64,000 nucleotides of DNA, taken from positions 63,031 through 127,030 of the forward strand of contig NZ_WMII01000014.1 of assembly GCF_009711265.1 (NCBI RefSeq), in the 5' to 3' direction. The DNA is from Paracoccus shanxieyensis (lineage in GTDB: Bacteria > Pseudomonadota > Alphaproteobacteria > Rhodobacterales > Rhodobacteraceae). Below the pieces are notes generated by a model. That model was not told where the DNA came from. It saw only the letters and a list, made by a program, of their open reading frames with translations, and made no database searches. Each line of letters starts with the position of its first letter. Within the stretch, counting starts at the first letter, position 1. Position numbers and translations under genes: made by a program. This document shows, in pieces, positions 44,446 to 52,318 of the stretch.

Positions 44446-45890
44446 GAAGCCCCCGCTTGATTGGCGCGGGCGATGGCGGCGATGCGGTCGCGCGCCAGAT
44501 ACCAGCCGATCACCAGCGCGGGTACGATCACCAGCAGCGAGGCGACGGTATAGGTGCCGATGGGATAGTCAAAGGCCATCAGCACCACGACCCCCAGAAG
44601 GAAGGCCAGCGTGGCGATGCCGGTAAAGGGCGCGCCGAACATGCGGAAATCGGGGCGGGCGATGACGCCCTTGCGCGACAGGCTCCACAGCTTCAACTGG
44701 CACAGCACGATGGTGGCCCATGCAAAGATCAGACCCAGCGCGGCGACGTTGATGGCAATCTCGAACGCATCTGCGGGCATATAGGCGTTCAGCACCACGC
44801 CCAGGACGGTCACGACCGCGGTGACCGCGATGCCCATGTAAGGCACGCCCGCGCTGTTCATCCGCGCCAGCGCCGCCGGGGCCGAGCCAGAGACGGCCAT
44901 GGAATGCAGGATGCGGCCCGTCGAATACAGCCCCGCATTCAGCGAAGACAGCACCGCCGTCAGCACCACAAGGTTCATGATCACATCCGCCCCCTCGATG
45001 CCCACTGCGCCGAAGAAGGTCACGAACGGGCTCTCATCTGCTTTATAGGCGGTATATGGCAGCAGAAGCGACAGCAGAAGCACGGAACCGACATAGAACA
45101 CCACCAGCCGCAGAACCACCGTGCGGATGGCGCGCGGCATCACCTCGCGCGGGTCGCGGGTTTCGCCCGCCGCCGTGCCGATCAGCTCGATCGAGGCATA
45201 GGCGAAGATCACGCCCTGAATGATGACCAGCGCAGGCAGCAGGCCATTCGGGAACCAGCCGCCGCTATCGGCAATCAGCTGCAGGCCGGGGGTATGGCCG
45301 CCGACCGGGGTGCCGGTCACGACGAACCAGATGCCGATCAGCAGAAAGCCCACCAGCGCCGCGACCTTGATCAGGCTGAACCAGAATTCCAGCTCACCGA
45401 AGACCTTGACCGACAGCATGTTCATCGCCAGCACCACGACCAGCGCCACAAGGGCGAACACCCATTGGTCGATCCCCGCCAGCCACGGCACATAGGCCTT
45501 GAAGAAATTCATATACAGCGCCACCGCCGTCACATCGGCAACCGAGGTCATCGCCCAGTTGATCCAATACATCCAGCCTGCCGCGAAGGCCAGTTTTTCG
45601 CCATAGAATTCGCGGGCATAGCTGACGAACGAGCCTGAGCTGGGCCGGTGCATGATCAGCTCACCCAGCGCGCGCAGCACCAGAAACCCGAAAAAGCCGC
45701 ACAGCGCATAGACCAGCACCAGCGCCGGACCGGCGGCGGCCAGACGCCCACCCGCGCCCAGAAACAGCCCCGTGCCGATGGCGCCGCCAATGGCGATCAT
45801 CTGGATCTGGCGCGGCTTCAGCGCCTTGTGAAAGCCCGCATCTTCCTTGGCGAAGACCTGACCCTCGGCAGGGGTGTTGTGATGTGACAT
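44442..45890 (-). CDS. ansP: Amino-acid permease, probable asparagine transporter
   Basis: A 482-residue APC-family permease of the AAT group with 12 helices. [37 protein letters not shown] is the classical N-terminal signature (AnsP/CycA/GabP), and [24 protein letters not shown] is the conserved loop. Coupling to an asparaginase by a four-base overlap makes asparagine the likely substrate. Start ATG 45890 follows GGAGAA; an upstream in-frame ATG lacks a site. Confidence 0.9.
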   Translation of the reverse strand: MSHHNTPAEGQVFAKEDAGFHKALKPRQIQMIAIGGAIGTGLFLGAGGRLAAAGPALVLVYALCGFFGFLVLRALGELIMHRPSSGSFVSYAREFYGEKLAFAAGWMYWINWAMTSVADVTAVALYMNFFKAYVPWLAGIDQWVFALVALVVVLAMNMLSVKVFGELEFWFSLIKVAALVGFLLIGIWFVVTGTPVGGHTPGLQLIADSGGWFPNGLLPALVIIQGVIFAYASIELIGTAAGETRDPREVMPRAIRTVVLRLVVFYVGSVLLLSLLLPYTAYKADESPFVTFFGAVGIEGADVIMNLVVLTAVLSSLNAGLYSTGRILHSMAVSGSAPAALARMNSAGVPYMGIAVTAVVTVLGVVLNAYMPADAFEIAINVAALGLIFAWATIVLCQLKLWSLSRKGVIARPDFRMFGAPFTGIATLAFLLGVVVLMAFDYPIGTYTVASLLVIVPALVIGWYLARDRIAAIARANQAGAS

Positions 45891-45946
45891 GGGTTCTCCG
45901 TCCCGTCCGGTGGCGATCCGGCCCGCCCGGGCCAAGCTCCACCATA

Positions 45947-45962
45947 TGCAATGCTGCAATGC
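45947..45962. repeat. Tandem 8-base direct repeat upstream of ansP
   Basis: TGCAATGC occurs twice head-to-tail, 57 bases upstream of the ansP start. It may be a regulator-binding site, but no family consensus was recognised. Confidence 0.3.
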
Positions 45963-46023
45963 TGTTTGACAGATCCGGCGCTTAGTCCTTGCGACGCGGA
46001 ATCGTCAAGGAGAAATGCAAGAT

Positions 46024-46060
46024 GCCCGCGCCAAGGTGTTGGCGCGGGCTTGGAATTTTT
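46024..46060. terminator. Stem-loop between pcaF end and ansP promoter
   Basis: GCCCGCGCCA - AGGTGT - TGGCGCGGGC is a perfect ten-pair stem; on the plus strand TTGGAATTTTT follows, on the minus strand ATCTTGCATTTCTCC. It lies about 57 bases past the pcaF stop and most likely ends the leftward pcaIJF transcript. Confidence 0.65.
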
Positions 46061-46106
46061 CCAGATTATTCATTCAAGATATTAAAATATCCTTATAATG
46101 TCCGGA

Positions 46107-47306
46107 TTACGCACGCTCCAGCGCGATGGCAATTCCTTGCCCGACGCCGATGCACATCGTTGAAAGCGAACGTTTGCCGCCATTCAGCGCCAGTTCCAGC
46201 GCCGCCGTGCCCGCAATGCGCGCGCCCGACATGCCCAAGGGATGCCCCAGCGCGATGGCGCCGCCATTCGGGTTCACCCGCGGGTCGTCATCCGCGATGC
46301 CCAGTTCGCGCAGCGTGGCGACCCCTTGGGCGGCAAAGGCCTCGTTCAGCTCGATCACGTCGAAATCGGCCTGCGTCAGACCCAGCCGCGCCAGCAGTTT
46401 CTGGCTGGCAGGCGCGGGGCCGATGCCCATGATGCGCGGCGGCACGCCCGCCGTCGCGCCGCCCAGAACGCGGGCGATGGGGGTCAGGCCGTGCTTTTTC
46501 GCGGCTTCGGCGGTGGCAAGGATCAGCGCCGCGGCACCGTCATTGACGCCCGAGGCATTGCCTGCGGTGACGCTGCCGCCATCGAATAGCGGGCGCAGCT
46601 TGGCCAGCGCCTCGGGGGTGGTGGCGCGGGGGTGTTCGTCACGGTCCACGACCAGCGGATCGCCCTTGCGCTGCGGCACGCTGACCGGGGTGATCTCGCG
46701 CGCCAGGCGCCCGTTTGCCTGCGCCGCGGCCGCCTTGGCCTGCGAGGCCAGCGCCATGGCATCCTGCGCCTCGCGCGAGATGCCATAGTCGTCGGCGACG
46801 TTCTGGCCGGTCTGCGGCATCGAGTCGACGCCGTAAGCCTTGGCCATGGCCGGGTTCACGAAACGCCAGCCGATGGTGGTGTCGTGGATCTCGGCCGCGC
46901 GCGAATAGGCGCTTTCGGCCTTGGGCATGACGAAGGGCGCGCGCGACATCGACTCGACCCCGCCCGCGATCATCAGATCGGCCTGACCGGCCATGATCTG
47001 ACGCGCGGCGACCAGCACCGCATCCATGCCCGATCCGCAGAGCCGGTTGATCGTGGTGCCCGGCACCTCCAGCGGCAGACCCGCCAGCAGCAGCGACATG
47101 CGGGCGACGTTGCGGTTGTCCTCGCCGGCCTGATTGGCGCAGCCAAAGACCACATCATCGACGGCCTGCCAGTCGACGCCCTGATTGCGCGCCATCAACG
47201 CGCGCAGCGGCACCGCGCCCAGATCGTCGGCCCGGACCGAGGCCAGACTGCCGCCAAAGCGACCGATGGGGGTGCGGATATAATCGCAGATGAAAACCTC
47301 GGTCAT
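46107..47306 (-). CDS. pcaF: 3-oxoadipyl-CoA thiolase
   Basis: A 399-residue thiolase of the PcaF/PaaJ type. IRTPIGRFGGSLASVRADDLGA at the start, VFGCANQAGEDNRNVARMSLLLAGLP, the nucleophile in INRLCGSGMDAVLVA, VNPNGGAIALGHPLGMSGAR, and TMCIGVGQGIAIALER are all diagnostic. It cleaves 3-oxoadipyl-CoA into succinyl-CoA and acetyl-CoA. ATG 47306 sits one base after the pcaJ stop; the 13 open codons upstream overlap pcaJ. Confidence 0.97.
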   Translation of the reverse strand: MTEVFICDYIRTPIGRFGGSLASVRADDLGAVPLRALMARNQGVDWQAVDDVVFGCANQAGEDNRNVARMSLLLAGLPLEVPGTTINRLCGSGMDAVLVAARQIMAGQADLMIAGGVESMSRAPFVMPKAESAYSRAAEIHDTTIGWRFVNPAMAKAYGVDSMPQTGQNVADDYGISREAQDAMALASQAKAAAAQANGRLAREITPVSVPQRKGDPLVVDRDEHPRATTPEALAKLRPLFDGGSVTAGNASGVNDGAAALILATAEAAKKHGLTPIARVLGGATAGVPPRIMGIGPAPASQKLLARLGLTQADFDVIELNEAFAAQGVATLRELGIADDDPRVNPNGGAIALGHPLGMSGARIAGTAALELALNGGKRSLSTMCIGVGQGIAIALERA

Positions 47307-47307
47307 C

Positions 47308-47976
47308 TTACAGCTCCGGCACGATGAGGTCAGCCACGTCGCCATCCAGATGCAGGGTGGCGCCGGTCATGGATTGCAGCTCGTCCAGGGACAGGCTGGG
47401 CAGTTTTTCACGCAGCACGAAATGGCCGTCCTGGATATCGACCACCGCAAGCGAGGTATAGACGCGCGTCACGCAGCCCACGCCGGTCAGCGGCAGGGTG
47501 CAGGCTTCCAGCAGCTTGGGCTTGCCGTCCTTGGTGACGTGATCGGTGATGACGGCCACACGTTTCGCGCCATGCACCAGATCCATCGCACCGCCTACGG
47601 CGGGAACACCCTTGGGGCCGGTGGACCAGTTCGCCAGATCGCCGTTCTGCGCCACCTGATAGGCGCCCAGAATAGCCACATCCAGATGCCCGCCGCGCAC
47701 CATCGCGAAGCTGTCGGCGTGGTGGAAGAACGCCGTGCCCGGCTTGATCGTCACGGCCTTCTTGCCCGCGTTGATCAGGTCCCAGTCCTCGGTTCCGGGG
47801 GCCGGAGCCTCGCCAAAGCCAAGAATGCCGTTCTCGGTGTGAAAGATCGCCTGACGACCGGGGGGCTGGAACTGCGCCACCATCTCGGGAAAGCCGATGC
47901 CAAGGTTCACATAGGCACCGTCGGTGATGTCCTGCGCCGCGCGCCACGCGATCTGGGTCGAGGTCAGTTTGCTCAT
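47308..47976 (-). CDS. pcaJ: 3-oxoadipate CoA-transferase, beta subunit
   Basis: A 222-residue class I CoA-transferase subunit B. YVNLGIGFPEMVAQF and FHTENGILGFGEAP contain the catalytic glutamate (ENG motif), followed by GGHLDVAILGAYQVAQNGDLANW. With PcaI it transfers CoA from succinyl-CoA to 3-oxoadipate. ATG 47976 shares ATGA with the pcaI stop. Confidence 0.96.
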   Translation of the reverse strand: MSKLTSTQIAWRAAQDITDGAYVNLGIGFPEMVAQFQPPGRQAIFHTENGILGFGEAPAPGTEDWDLINAGKKAVTIKPGTAFFHHADSFAMVRGGHLDVAILGAYQVAQNGDLANWSTGPKGVPAVGGAMDLVHGAKRVAVITDHVTKDGKPKLLEACTLPLTGVGCVTRVYTSLAVVDIQDGHFVLREKLPSLSLDELQSMTGATLHLDGDVADLIVPEL

Positions 47977-48707
47977 TCTGCAGCCTCCGGATAACGGGCA
48001 TTGGCGCGGTTCAGCTGTTCTTCCTGCGCGGGGTTCGCCACCTCGACGATGCCCTGCACGAAGATGCCGGGCGTCACCACGGCTTCCGGGTCGATGCTGC
48101 CGGGTTCGACCACGGCCGAGACCTGCACAATGGTCGTGGCCGCCGCCGTGCACATGACGGGGCCGAAATTGCGCGCAGCCATGCGATAAGTCAGGTTGCC
48201 CAGCCGGTCGCCGCGATCGGCTTTGACCAGCGCGTAATCGGCTTTCAGCCAGCGTTCCTGCACATAGGGGCGGCCGTCGAATTCCTCGACCTTCTTGCCA
48301 TTCGCCAGATCGGTGCCATAGCTGGTGGGGGTGTAAAAGGCCGGGATGCCCGCGCCGCCTGCGCGGATGCGTTCGGCCAGCGTGCCCTGCGGCACCAGCT
48401 CAAGCTCGATCTTGCCGGCCTGATAGGCTTCGGTGAAGACGCGCGGATCGGCGGAACGCGGGAAGGAACAGATCAGCTTGGCGACCATGCCCTGTTCGAT
48501 CAGCGCCGCAAGACCCACATGGCCATTGCCCGCATTGTTGTTCACCACCGTCAGGTTCTTGGGGTGGCCCGTCGCCAGATAGCGGTCGATCAAGGCGTGG
48601 ATCAGTTCCATCGGTCCGCCCGAGCCGCCGAAGCCGCCGATCATCACCGTCATTCCGTCTTCGATCCCCGCCACCGCTGTAGCCAGATCGGGAAGCGTCT
48701 TGTCCAT
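47973..48707 (-). CDS. pcaI: 3-oxoadipate CoA-transferase, alpha subunit
   Basis: A 244-residue class I CoA-transferase subunit A: IEDGMTVMIGGFGGSGGPMELIHALIDR, NNNAGNGHVGLAALIEQG, and GAGIPAFYTPTSYGTDLANGK are the standard blocks. The start at 48707 follows a strong AGGAGG; a further upstream frame crosses the regulatory region and is not used. First gene of the pcaI-J-F operon, divergent from its likely IclR regulator. Confidence 0.96.
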   Translation of the reverse strand: MDKTLPDLATAVAGIEDGMTVMIGGFGGSGGPMELIHALIDRYLATGHPKNLTVVNNNAGNGHVGLAALIEQGMVAKLICSFPRSADPRVFTEAYQAGKIELELVPQGTLAERIRAGGAGIPAFYTPTSYGTDLANGKKVEEFDGRPYVQERWLKADYALVKADRGDRLGNLTYRMAARNFGPVMCTAAATTIVQVSAVVEPGSIDPEAVVTPGIFVQGIVEVANPAQEEQLNRANARYPEAAE

Positions 48708-48775
48708 TCCGCCCCTCCTGCAAGATTGGTTTCGTCGGGCTGGGTATAGGCCGATGCGGGCTGTTATACAGCCGA

Positions 48776-48814
48776 TTTGTGCGATATAGTGCTTTTGTTC
48801 ACATATCGCACAAA
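48776..48814. promoter_or_regulatory. Probable PcaR-type operator: perfect 12-base inverted repeat
   Basis: TTTGTGCGATAT (48776-48787) and ATATCGCACAAA (48803-48814) are perfect inverted repeats with a 15-base spacer, lying between pcaI and the divergent iclR-type gene and ending eight bases before the regulator start. A TATAAC element for pcaI (minus strand, 48763-48768) abuts it. This is the expected layout of an autoregulated IclR operator. Confidence 0.8.
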
Positions 48815-48822
48815 CGGACCGC

Positions 48823-49584
48823 ATGAGCATCAGCGACCGCGACACGATGGGGGGCCTTGCGAAAGGGCTGCGCGTCATCGAGACCTTCACCGCCGAACGT
48901 CCGCGTCAATCCATCGCCGAGGTGGCGCTGGCCTCGGGGCTGGACCGCGCCACCGCGCGGCGCTGCCTGCTGACGCTGGCGCAGGGGGGATATGCCGATT
49001 ACGACGGCAAGTTCTTCACGCTGACGCCGCGCATTCTGCGGCTGGGCACGTCCTGCCTTGCCACCATGCCCCTGCCGCAGATCGTGCAGCCGTCGCTGGA
49101 TGCGCTGTCCGATCAGATCGGCGAAAGCTCGTCCGTGTCGATCCTTGACGGGCCGGAAATCGTTTATGTCGCCCGCGCGGCGCAGCAGCGGGTGATGTCG
49201 ATCGCGCTGATGCCGGGGTCGCGCCTGCCTGCATACTGCACCTCGATGGGGCGGGTGATGCTGGCGGCCTTGTCCGATGCCGAGGTGCTGGCGCTGCTGG
49301 GGCTGGGCCCCTATCCCGCGCGCACGCCGCACACGCTGACCGACCCGCAGGCGCTGGCCGACGAATTGTCGCGCGTCCGCGCCCACGGCTATGCGGTGAT
49401 CGACCAAGAGGTCGAGCTGGGCCTGCGGTCGATCGCCGTGCCCTTGCTGAACGCGCGGGGCAGGGTGGTGGCGGCGCTGAACGTGGGTCTGGCCGCCAGC
49501 CATGCCGAGGCGGCGGCACTGCCGTCGCGGTTTCTTGCGCAGCTTCAGCGCATTCAGGCAGAGCTGCGCGGCCTGCTGCGCTAG
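48823..49584 (+). CDS. pcaR: IclR-family regulator of the beta-ketoadipate genes (PcaR/PcaU type)
   Basis: A 253-residue IclR protein: residues 10-75 form the winged helix (LAKGLRVIETFTAERPRQSIAEVALASGLDRATARRCLLTL), followed by the effector domain (LPQIVQPSLDALSDQIGESSSVSILDG, SMGRVMLAAL, GYAVIDQEVELGLRSIAVPL). The domain pattern matches the PcaR/PcaU/PobR subgroup, whose members use 3-oxoadipate or protocatechuate as effector. Divergent from pcaIJF with a perfect palindrome between. Its stop overlaps that of the convergent GntR gene (CTAG). Confidence 0.92.
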   Translation: MSISDRDTMGGLAKGLRVIETFTAERPRQSIAEVALASGLDRATARRCLLTLAQGGYADYDGKFFTLTPRILRLGTSCLATMPLPQIVQPSLDALSDQIGESSSVSILDGPEIVYVARAAQQRVMSIALMPGSRLPAYCTSMGRVMLAALSDAEVLALLGLGPYPARTPHTLTDPQALADELSRVRAHGYAVIDQEVELGLRSIAVPLLNARGRVVAALNVGLAASHAEAAALPSRFLAQLQRIQAELRGLLR

Positions 49585-50270
49585 GCCCGCGTGATCCGCG
49601 CCATGGCCTTTTTCACCAGATCCAGATGATCGGCCATGGCTGCCCGCGCGTCAGGCTCGGATCCCGCCGCGATGGCTTCGGCGATCTTGCGATGTTCCTC
49701 GTTCGAGGCGTGGCGTCGATGGGCCAGCAGGTTCACCAGTTCGGATTGCTGCATCATGGCGTCGCGCGATTCCGACACGATGCGCGCGAACAGCGCATTC
49801 TGCGACGCGGTGGCGATCAGCGTGTGAAAATCGCTGTCCATCTGCACCCATTTCAGCGATTCGACATGCGCCTCCATCTGGTCGCACAGCGCCAGCAGCG
49901 CCTGAACCTGCGCGCTGTCGCGGCGCAGCGCCGCCCAGCCCGCCGCCGGGATCTCGATATGCGGGCGCGCCTCGTCCAGATCGCGGGCCGAGATGTCACC
50001 ATAGGCCAGTTCGCTGCGCTGCTGATCCGAAATCACGAAACTGCCCGACCCGCTGCGGCTGCGCGTCAGGCCAAGCGTCTGCAGGGACCGCATCGCCTCG
50101 CGGATGATGGGGCGGCTGACGCCATAGGTGCGCGCCAGTTTTTCTTCCGAGGGTAGGCGGCTGCCGACGGGAACCTGACCGGAAAGGATCGAGCCGCGCA
50201 GATCCTCGAACACGACTTCTGCGGCGTTTTTCCGGGCAATCGGAACCTTCTCATTCAGCCAATCCGCCAC
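49581..50270 (-). CDS. FadR-type GntR-family regulator
   Basis: A 229-residue GntR protein: DNA-binding part at residues 14-80 (NAAEVVFEDLRGSILSGQVPVGSRLPSEEKLARTYGVSRPIIREAMRSL) and a helical FCD effector domain (DEARPHIEIPAAGWAALRR, DSDFHTLIATASQNALF, RHASNEEHRKIAEAI) with histidine/aspartate metal-ligand positions. The target is unclear: neighbours are regulators pcaR and tetR. Ribosome-site candidate GGGGGAGG precedes ATG 50270. Confidence 0.9.
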   Translation of the reverse strand: MADWLNEKVPIARKNAAEVVFEDLRGSILSGQVPVGSRLPSEEKLARTYGVSRPIIREAMRSLQTLGLTRSRSGSGSFVISDQQRSELAYGDISARDLDEARPHIEIPAAGWAALRRDSAQVQALLALCDQMEAHVESLKWVQMDSDFHTLIATASQNALFARIVSESRDAMMQQSELVNLLAHRRHASNEEHRKIAEAIAAGSEPDARAAMADHLDLVKKAMARITRA

Positions 50271-50365
50271 AACCTCCCCCCTTTCTTTTTGTTGGCAGGC
50301 ACAATGGCGCAGGAGATGGGCCGGGGCAATGGCAATGACGGCTTGACGTAGCGATCCGGTTTATT

Positions 50366-50379
50366 TACGAACGGTCGTA
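50366..50379. promoter_or_regulatory. Candidate TetR operator
   Basis: TACGA-ACGG-TCGTA is an inverted repeat located 20 bases before the TetR start (50400), in the gap to the divergent GntR gene. Similar ACGGTCGT-centred palindromes are bound by AcrR/TtgR-like repressors. Likely autoregulation and control of the downstream pump. Confidence 0.5.
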
Positions 50380-50399
50380 CGGAAAAATCAAGGATACCC

Positions 50400-50981
50400 A
50401 TGGGACGCAAGCGCAGCATTGATCGCGACTGCCTGATGCAGGCCGTGGAATGTGTCGCGCGCCGCAATGGCGTCAGCGGGCTAAGCATCGACGCCGTTGC
50501 CAAAGAGGCGGGCGTCAGCAAGTCCAGCGTGGTCTATGACTGCGAAAGCAAGGCCGGTTTGCTGGCCGCCTTCACGCGCTATCAACTGCAGCAGCACCGC
50601 GAAAGTTTCGAGCAGGCCTTTGCCCGCCATGAAGGCCAGCCGAATTCCTGGCTGCGCGCGCTGATCGACGAATTCCGCACCGCCCCCACCGATGAAGACA
50701 TCGCCATGGCGCTGCTGATCAGCGCGGGCATGGGCGAAAATGCCGAATGCCGCGACATCATGCGCCAGCAACTGCATGCCGATGCCGAACGTGTCGCCAG
50801 CGAAGCCGCCGAGCCGCGCAAGCTGCTGCGGGCGCTTTTGACGCTGCATGGCATGGCGTTTCTGGAATATTTGGGCTTTCATCGCTTTGACGACGCCGTG
50901 CGCACTGAGATTCTCGATGACCTGATGACGATCGCCGAAAGCGACGCAGGCGCATCGCCCGCTACCGATCCCGCCACCTGA
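50400..50981 (+). CDS. TetR-family repressor of the RND efflux operon
   Basis: A 193-residue TetR protein: helix-turn-helix in residues 5-55 (SIDRDCLMQAVECVARRNGVSGLSIDAVAKEAGVSKSSVVYDCESKAGLLAAF), then a helical ligand-binding C-terminal domain. DCESKAG replaces the commoner Y/H-F-x-K-K motif, with cysteine and serine, a modest oddity. It lies 59 bases upstream of and co-oriented with a tripartite RND pump, so it probably represses that pump. AAGGAT precedes ATG 50400. Confidence 0.92.
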   Translation: MGRKRSIDRDCLMQAVECVARRNGVSGLSIDAVAKEAGVSKSSVVYDCESKAGLLAAFTRYQLQQHRESFEQAFARHEGQPNSWLRALIDEFRTAPTDEDIAMALLISAGMGENAECRDIMRQQLHADAERVASEAAEPRKLLRALLTLHGMAFLEYLGFHRFDDAVRTEILDDLMTIAESDAGASPATDPAT

Positions 50982-51040
50982 TCCCGCCAGTCCCTGTCCA
51001 CCCATCTTCCTCCCCGAAGACCGATCCCGAAAGTCAGACC

Positions 51041-52309
51041 ATGCATCATGACCGTATTTCCGGCAGGTTTGCCTGCCTGATGGCCGGCCTTGTGTTTCTT
51101 GCCGGTGCCGCCACCGCGCAAGAGTTGCCGCCGCCTGTCGTCAGCGTCCAGACGCTGCAAGCCGAACCGCTGCCCATCGTGAACGAATTGCCGGGCCGCG
51201 TCGCCGCCACCCGCACCGCCGAGGTGCGCCCGCGTGTCGGCGGCATCGTCGTCAAGCGCGTGTTCACGCAGGGCTCGCACGTTCAGGAAGGCGATGTGCT
51301 GTATCAGATCGACCCGGCCACCTATGCCGTGCGCGTGGCCTCTGCCGAGGCGACGCTGGCGCGGGCCGAAGCGACGCGGGACAATGCACAGGATCAGATG
51401 CGCCGGTCGGAAGCCCTGCGCGAACGCCGCGTGACGGCGGGGGTCGATCTGGAAAACGCCGCGACCACGCTGGCACAGGCCGAGGCGGATGTGGCCATCG
51501 CCCGCGCCTCGTTGCAAGAGGCGCAGCTTAGCTTGGGCTATACCGATGTCACCGCCCCGATCAGCGGCATCGTCGGGCGCGCGCTGGTGACGGAAGGCGC
51601 GCTGGTCAGCGCCCAGACCGATGTGATGGCGACGATCCAGCAGCTTGATCCGGTTTACGTCGATGTGACGCAATCCTCGTCCGAACTGTTTGCGCTGCGG
51701 CGCGCGCGGGATGCAGGCAAGCTGGCGATGGCGACCTCGGACGATGCCAAGGTGCAGCTGATCTTTGACGACGGCACGGAATATGCCCATCCGGGCAAGC
51801 TGCTGTTTTCCGAAGCCAGCGTGGACAGCTCGACCGGGCAGATCACGCTGCGCGCGGAATTCCCGAACCCCGATGGCGATCTGCTGCCGGGGCTGTATGT
51901 CCGGGCCCGTGTCGAACAGGCCGTGCGTGAAAACGCGCTGACCATTCCGCAGATGGCAGTGCAGCGCGACACCAACGGGCAGGCTTTCGTCTATGTGGTG
52001 AAAGAGGGCGACACCGTAGAACGCCGCGTCGTCACGCTGGGCCAGACCTATCCCACCGGCTGGCTGGTCGAGGACGGGCTGGCGCCCGGCGAACGCGTCG
52101 TCGTGGAAGGCGCGCAGAAGCTTTACCCCGACGCCAAGGTCGTCCCCGAGGCCGCGGCGGCAGGCGATGCGCCCGCCCCGGAAACCGCCCCCGCAGCCGC
52201 ACCCGCCCCGGATGCGCAGCCCGCGACCGATGACCAGCCCGCAGCAGCGGCCGATCCTGCGGCCGAGCCGGCACCTGCCGCGCCGCCCGCCGCGAATGAC
52301 GAAGGCTAA
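51041..52309 (+). CDS. RND efflux periplasmic adaptor (membrane fusion protein)
   Basis: A 422-residue HlyD/AcrA-type adaptor with a signal peptide (CLMAGLVFLAGAATAQ). It shows the lipoyl halves LPGRVAATRTAEVRPRVGGIVVKRVFTQGSHVQEGDVLYQID and GYTDVTAPISGIVGRALVTEGALV, a coiled-coil hairpin of about 70 residues between them, and beta-barrel and membrane-proximal domains. It ends in a roughly 55-residue alanine/proline/aspartate-rich tail (from about nucleotide 52150), absent from typical AcrA. The lipidation cysteine of AcrA is not present. It links the following pump to the outer-membrane factor. Confidence 0.94.
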   Translation: MHHDRISGRFACLMAGLVFLAGAATAQELPPPVVSVQTLQAEPLPIVNELPGRVAATRTAEVRPRVGGIVVKRVFTQGSHVQEGDVLYQIDPATYAVRVASAEATLARAEATRDNAQDQMRRSEALRERRVTAGVDLENAATTLAQAEADVAIARASLQEAQLSLGYTDVTAPISGIVGRALVTEGALVSAQTDVMATIQQLDPVYVDVTQSSSELFALRRARDAGKLAMATSDDAKVQLIFDDGTEYAHPGKLLFSEASVDSSTGQITLRAEFPNPDGDLLPGLYVRARVEQAVRENALTIPQMAVQRDTNGQAFVYVVKEGDTVERRVVTLGQTYPTGWLVEDGLAPGERVVVEGAQKLYPDAKVVPEAAAAGDAPAPETAPAAAPAPDAQPATDDQPAAAADPAAEPAPAAPPAANDEG

Positions 52310-52318
52310 GACACGGAT

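Noticed and set aside
45891..46106. tRNA or small RNA gene in the ansP/pcaF gap
   Set aside because: The GC stem at 46024-46049 is a simple hairpin; no cloverleaf, anticodon arm or CCA end was seen.
48708..48890. Longer PcaI start upstream of 48707
   Set aside because: The upstream frame crosses the palindrome and the divergent regulator; the AGGAGG-preceded ATG at 48707 gives the family-typical N-terminus.
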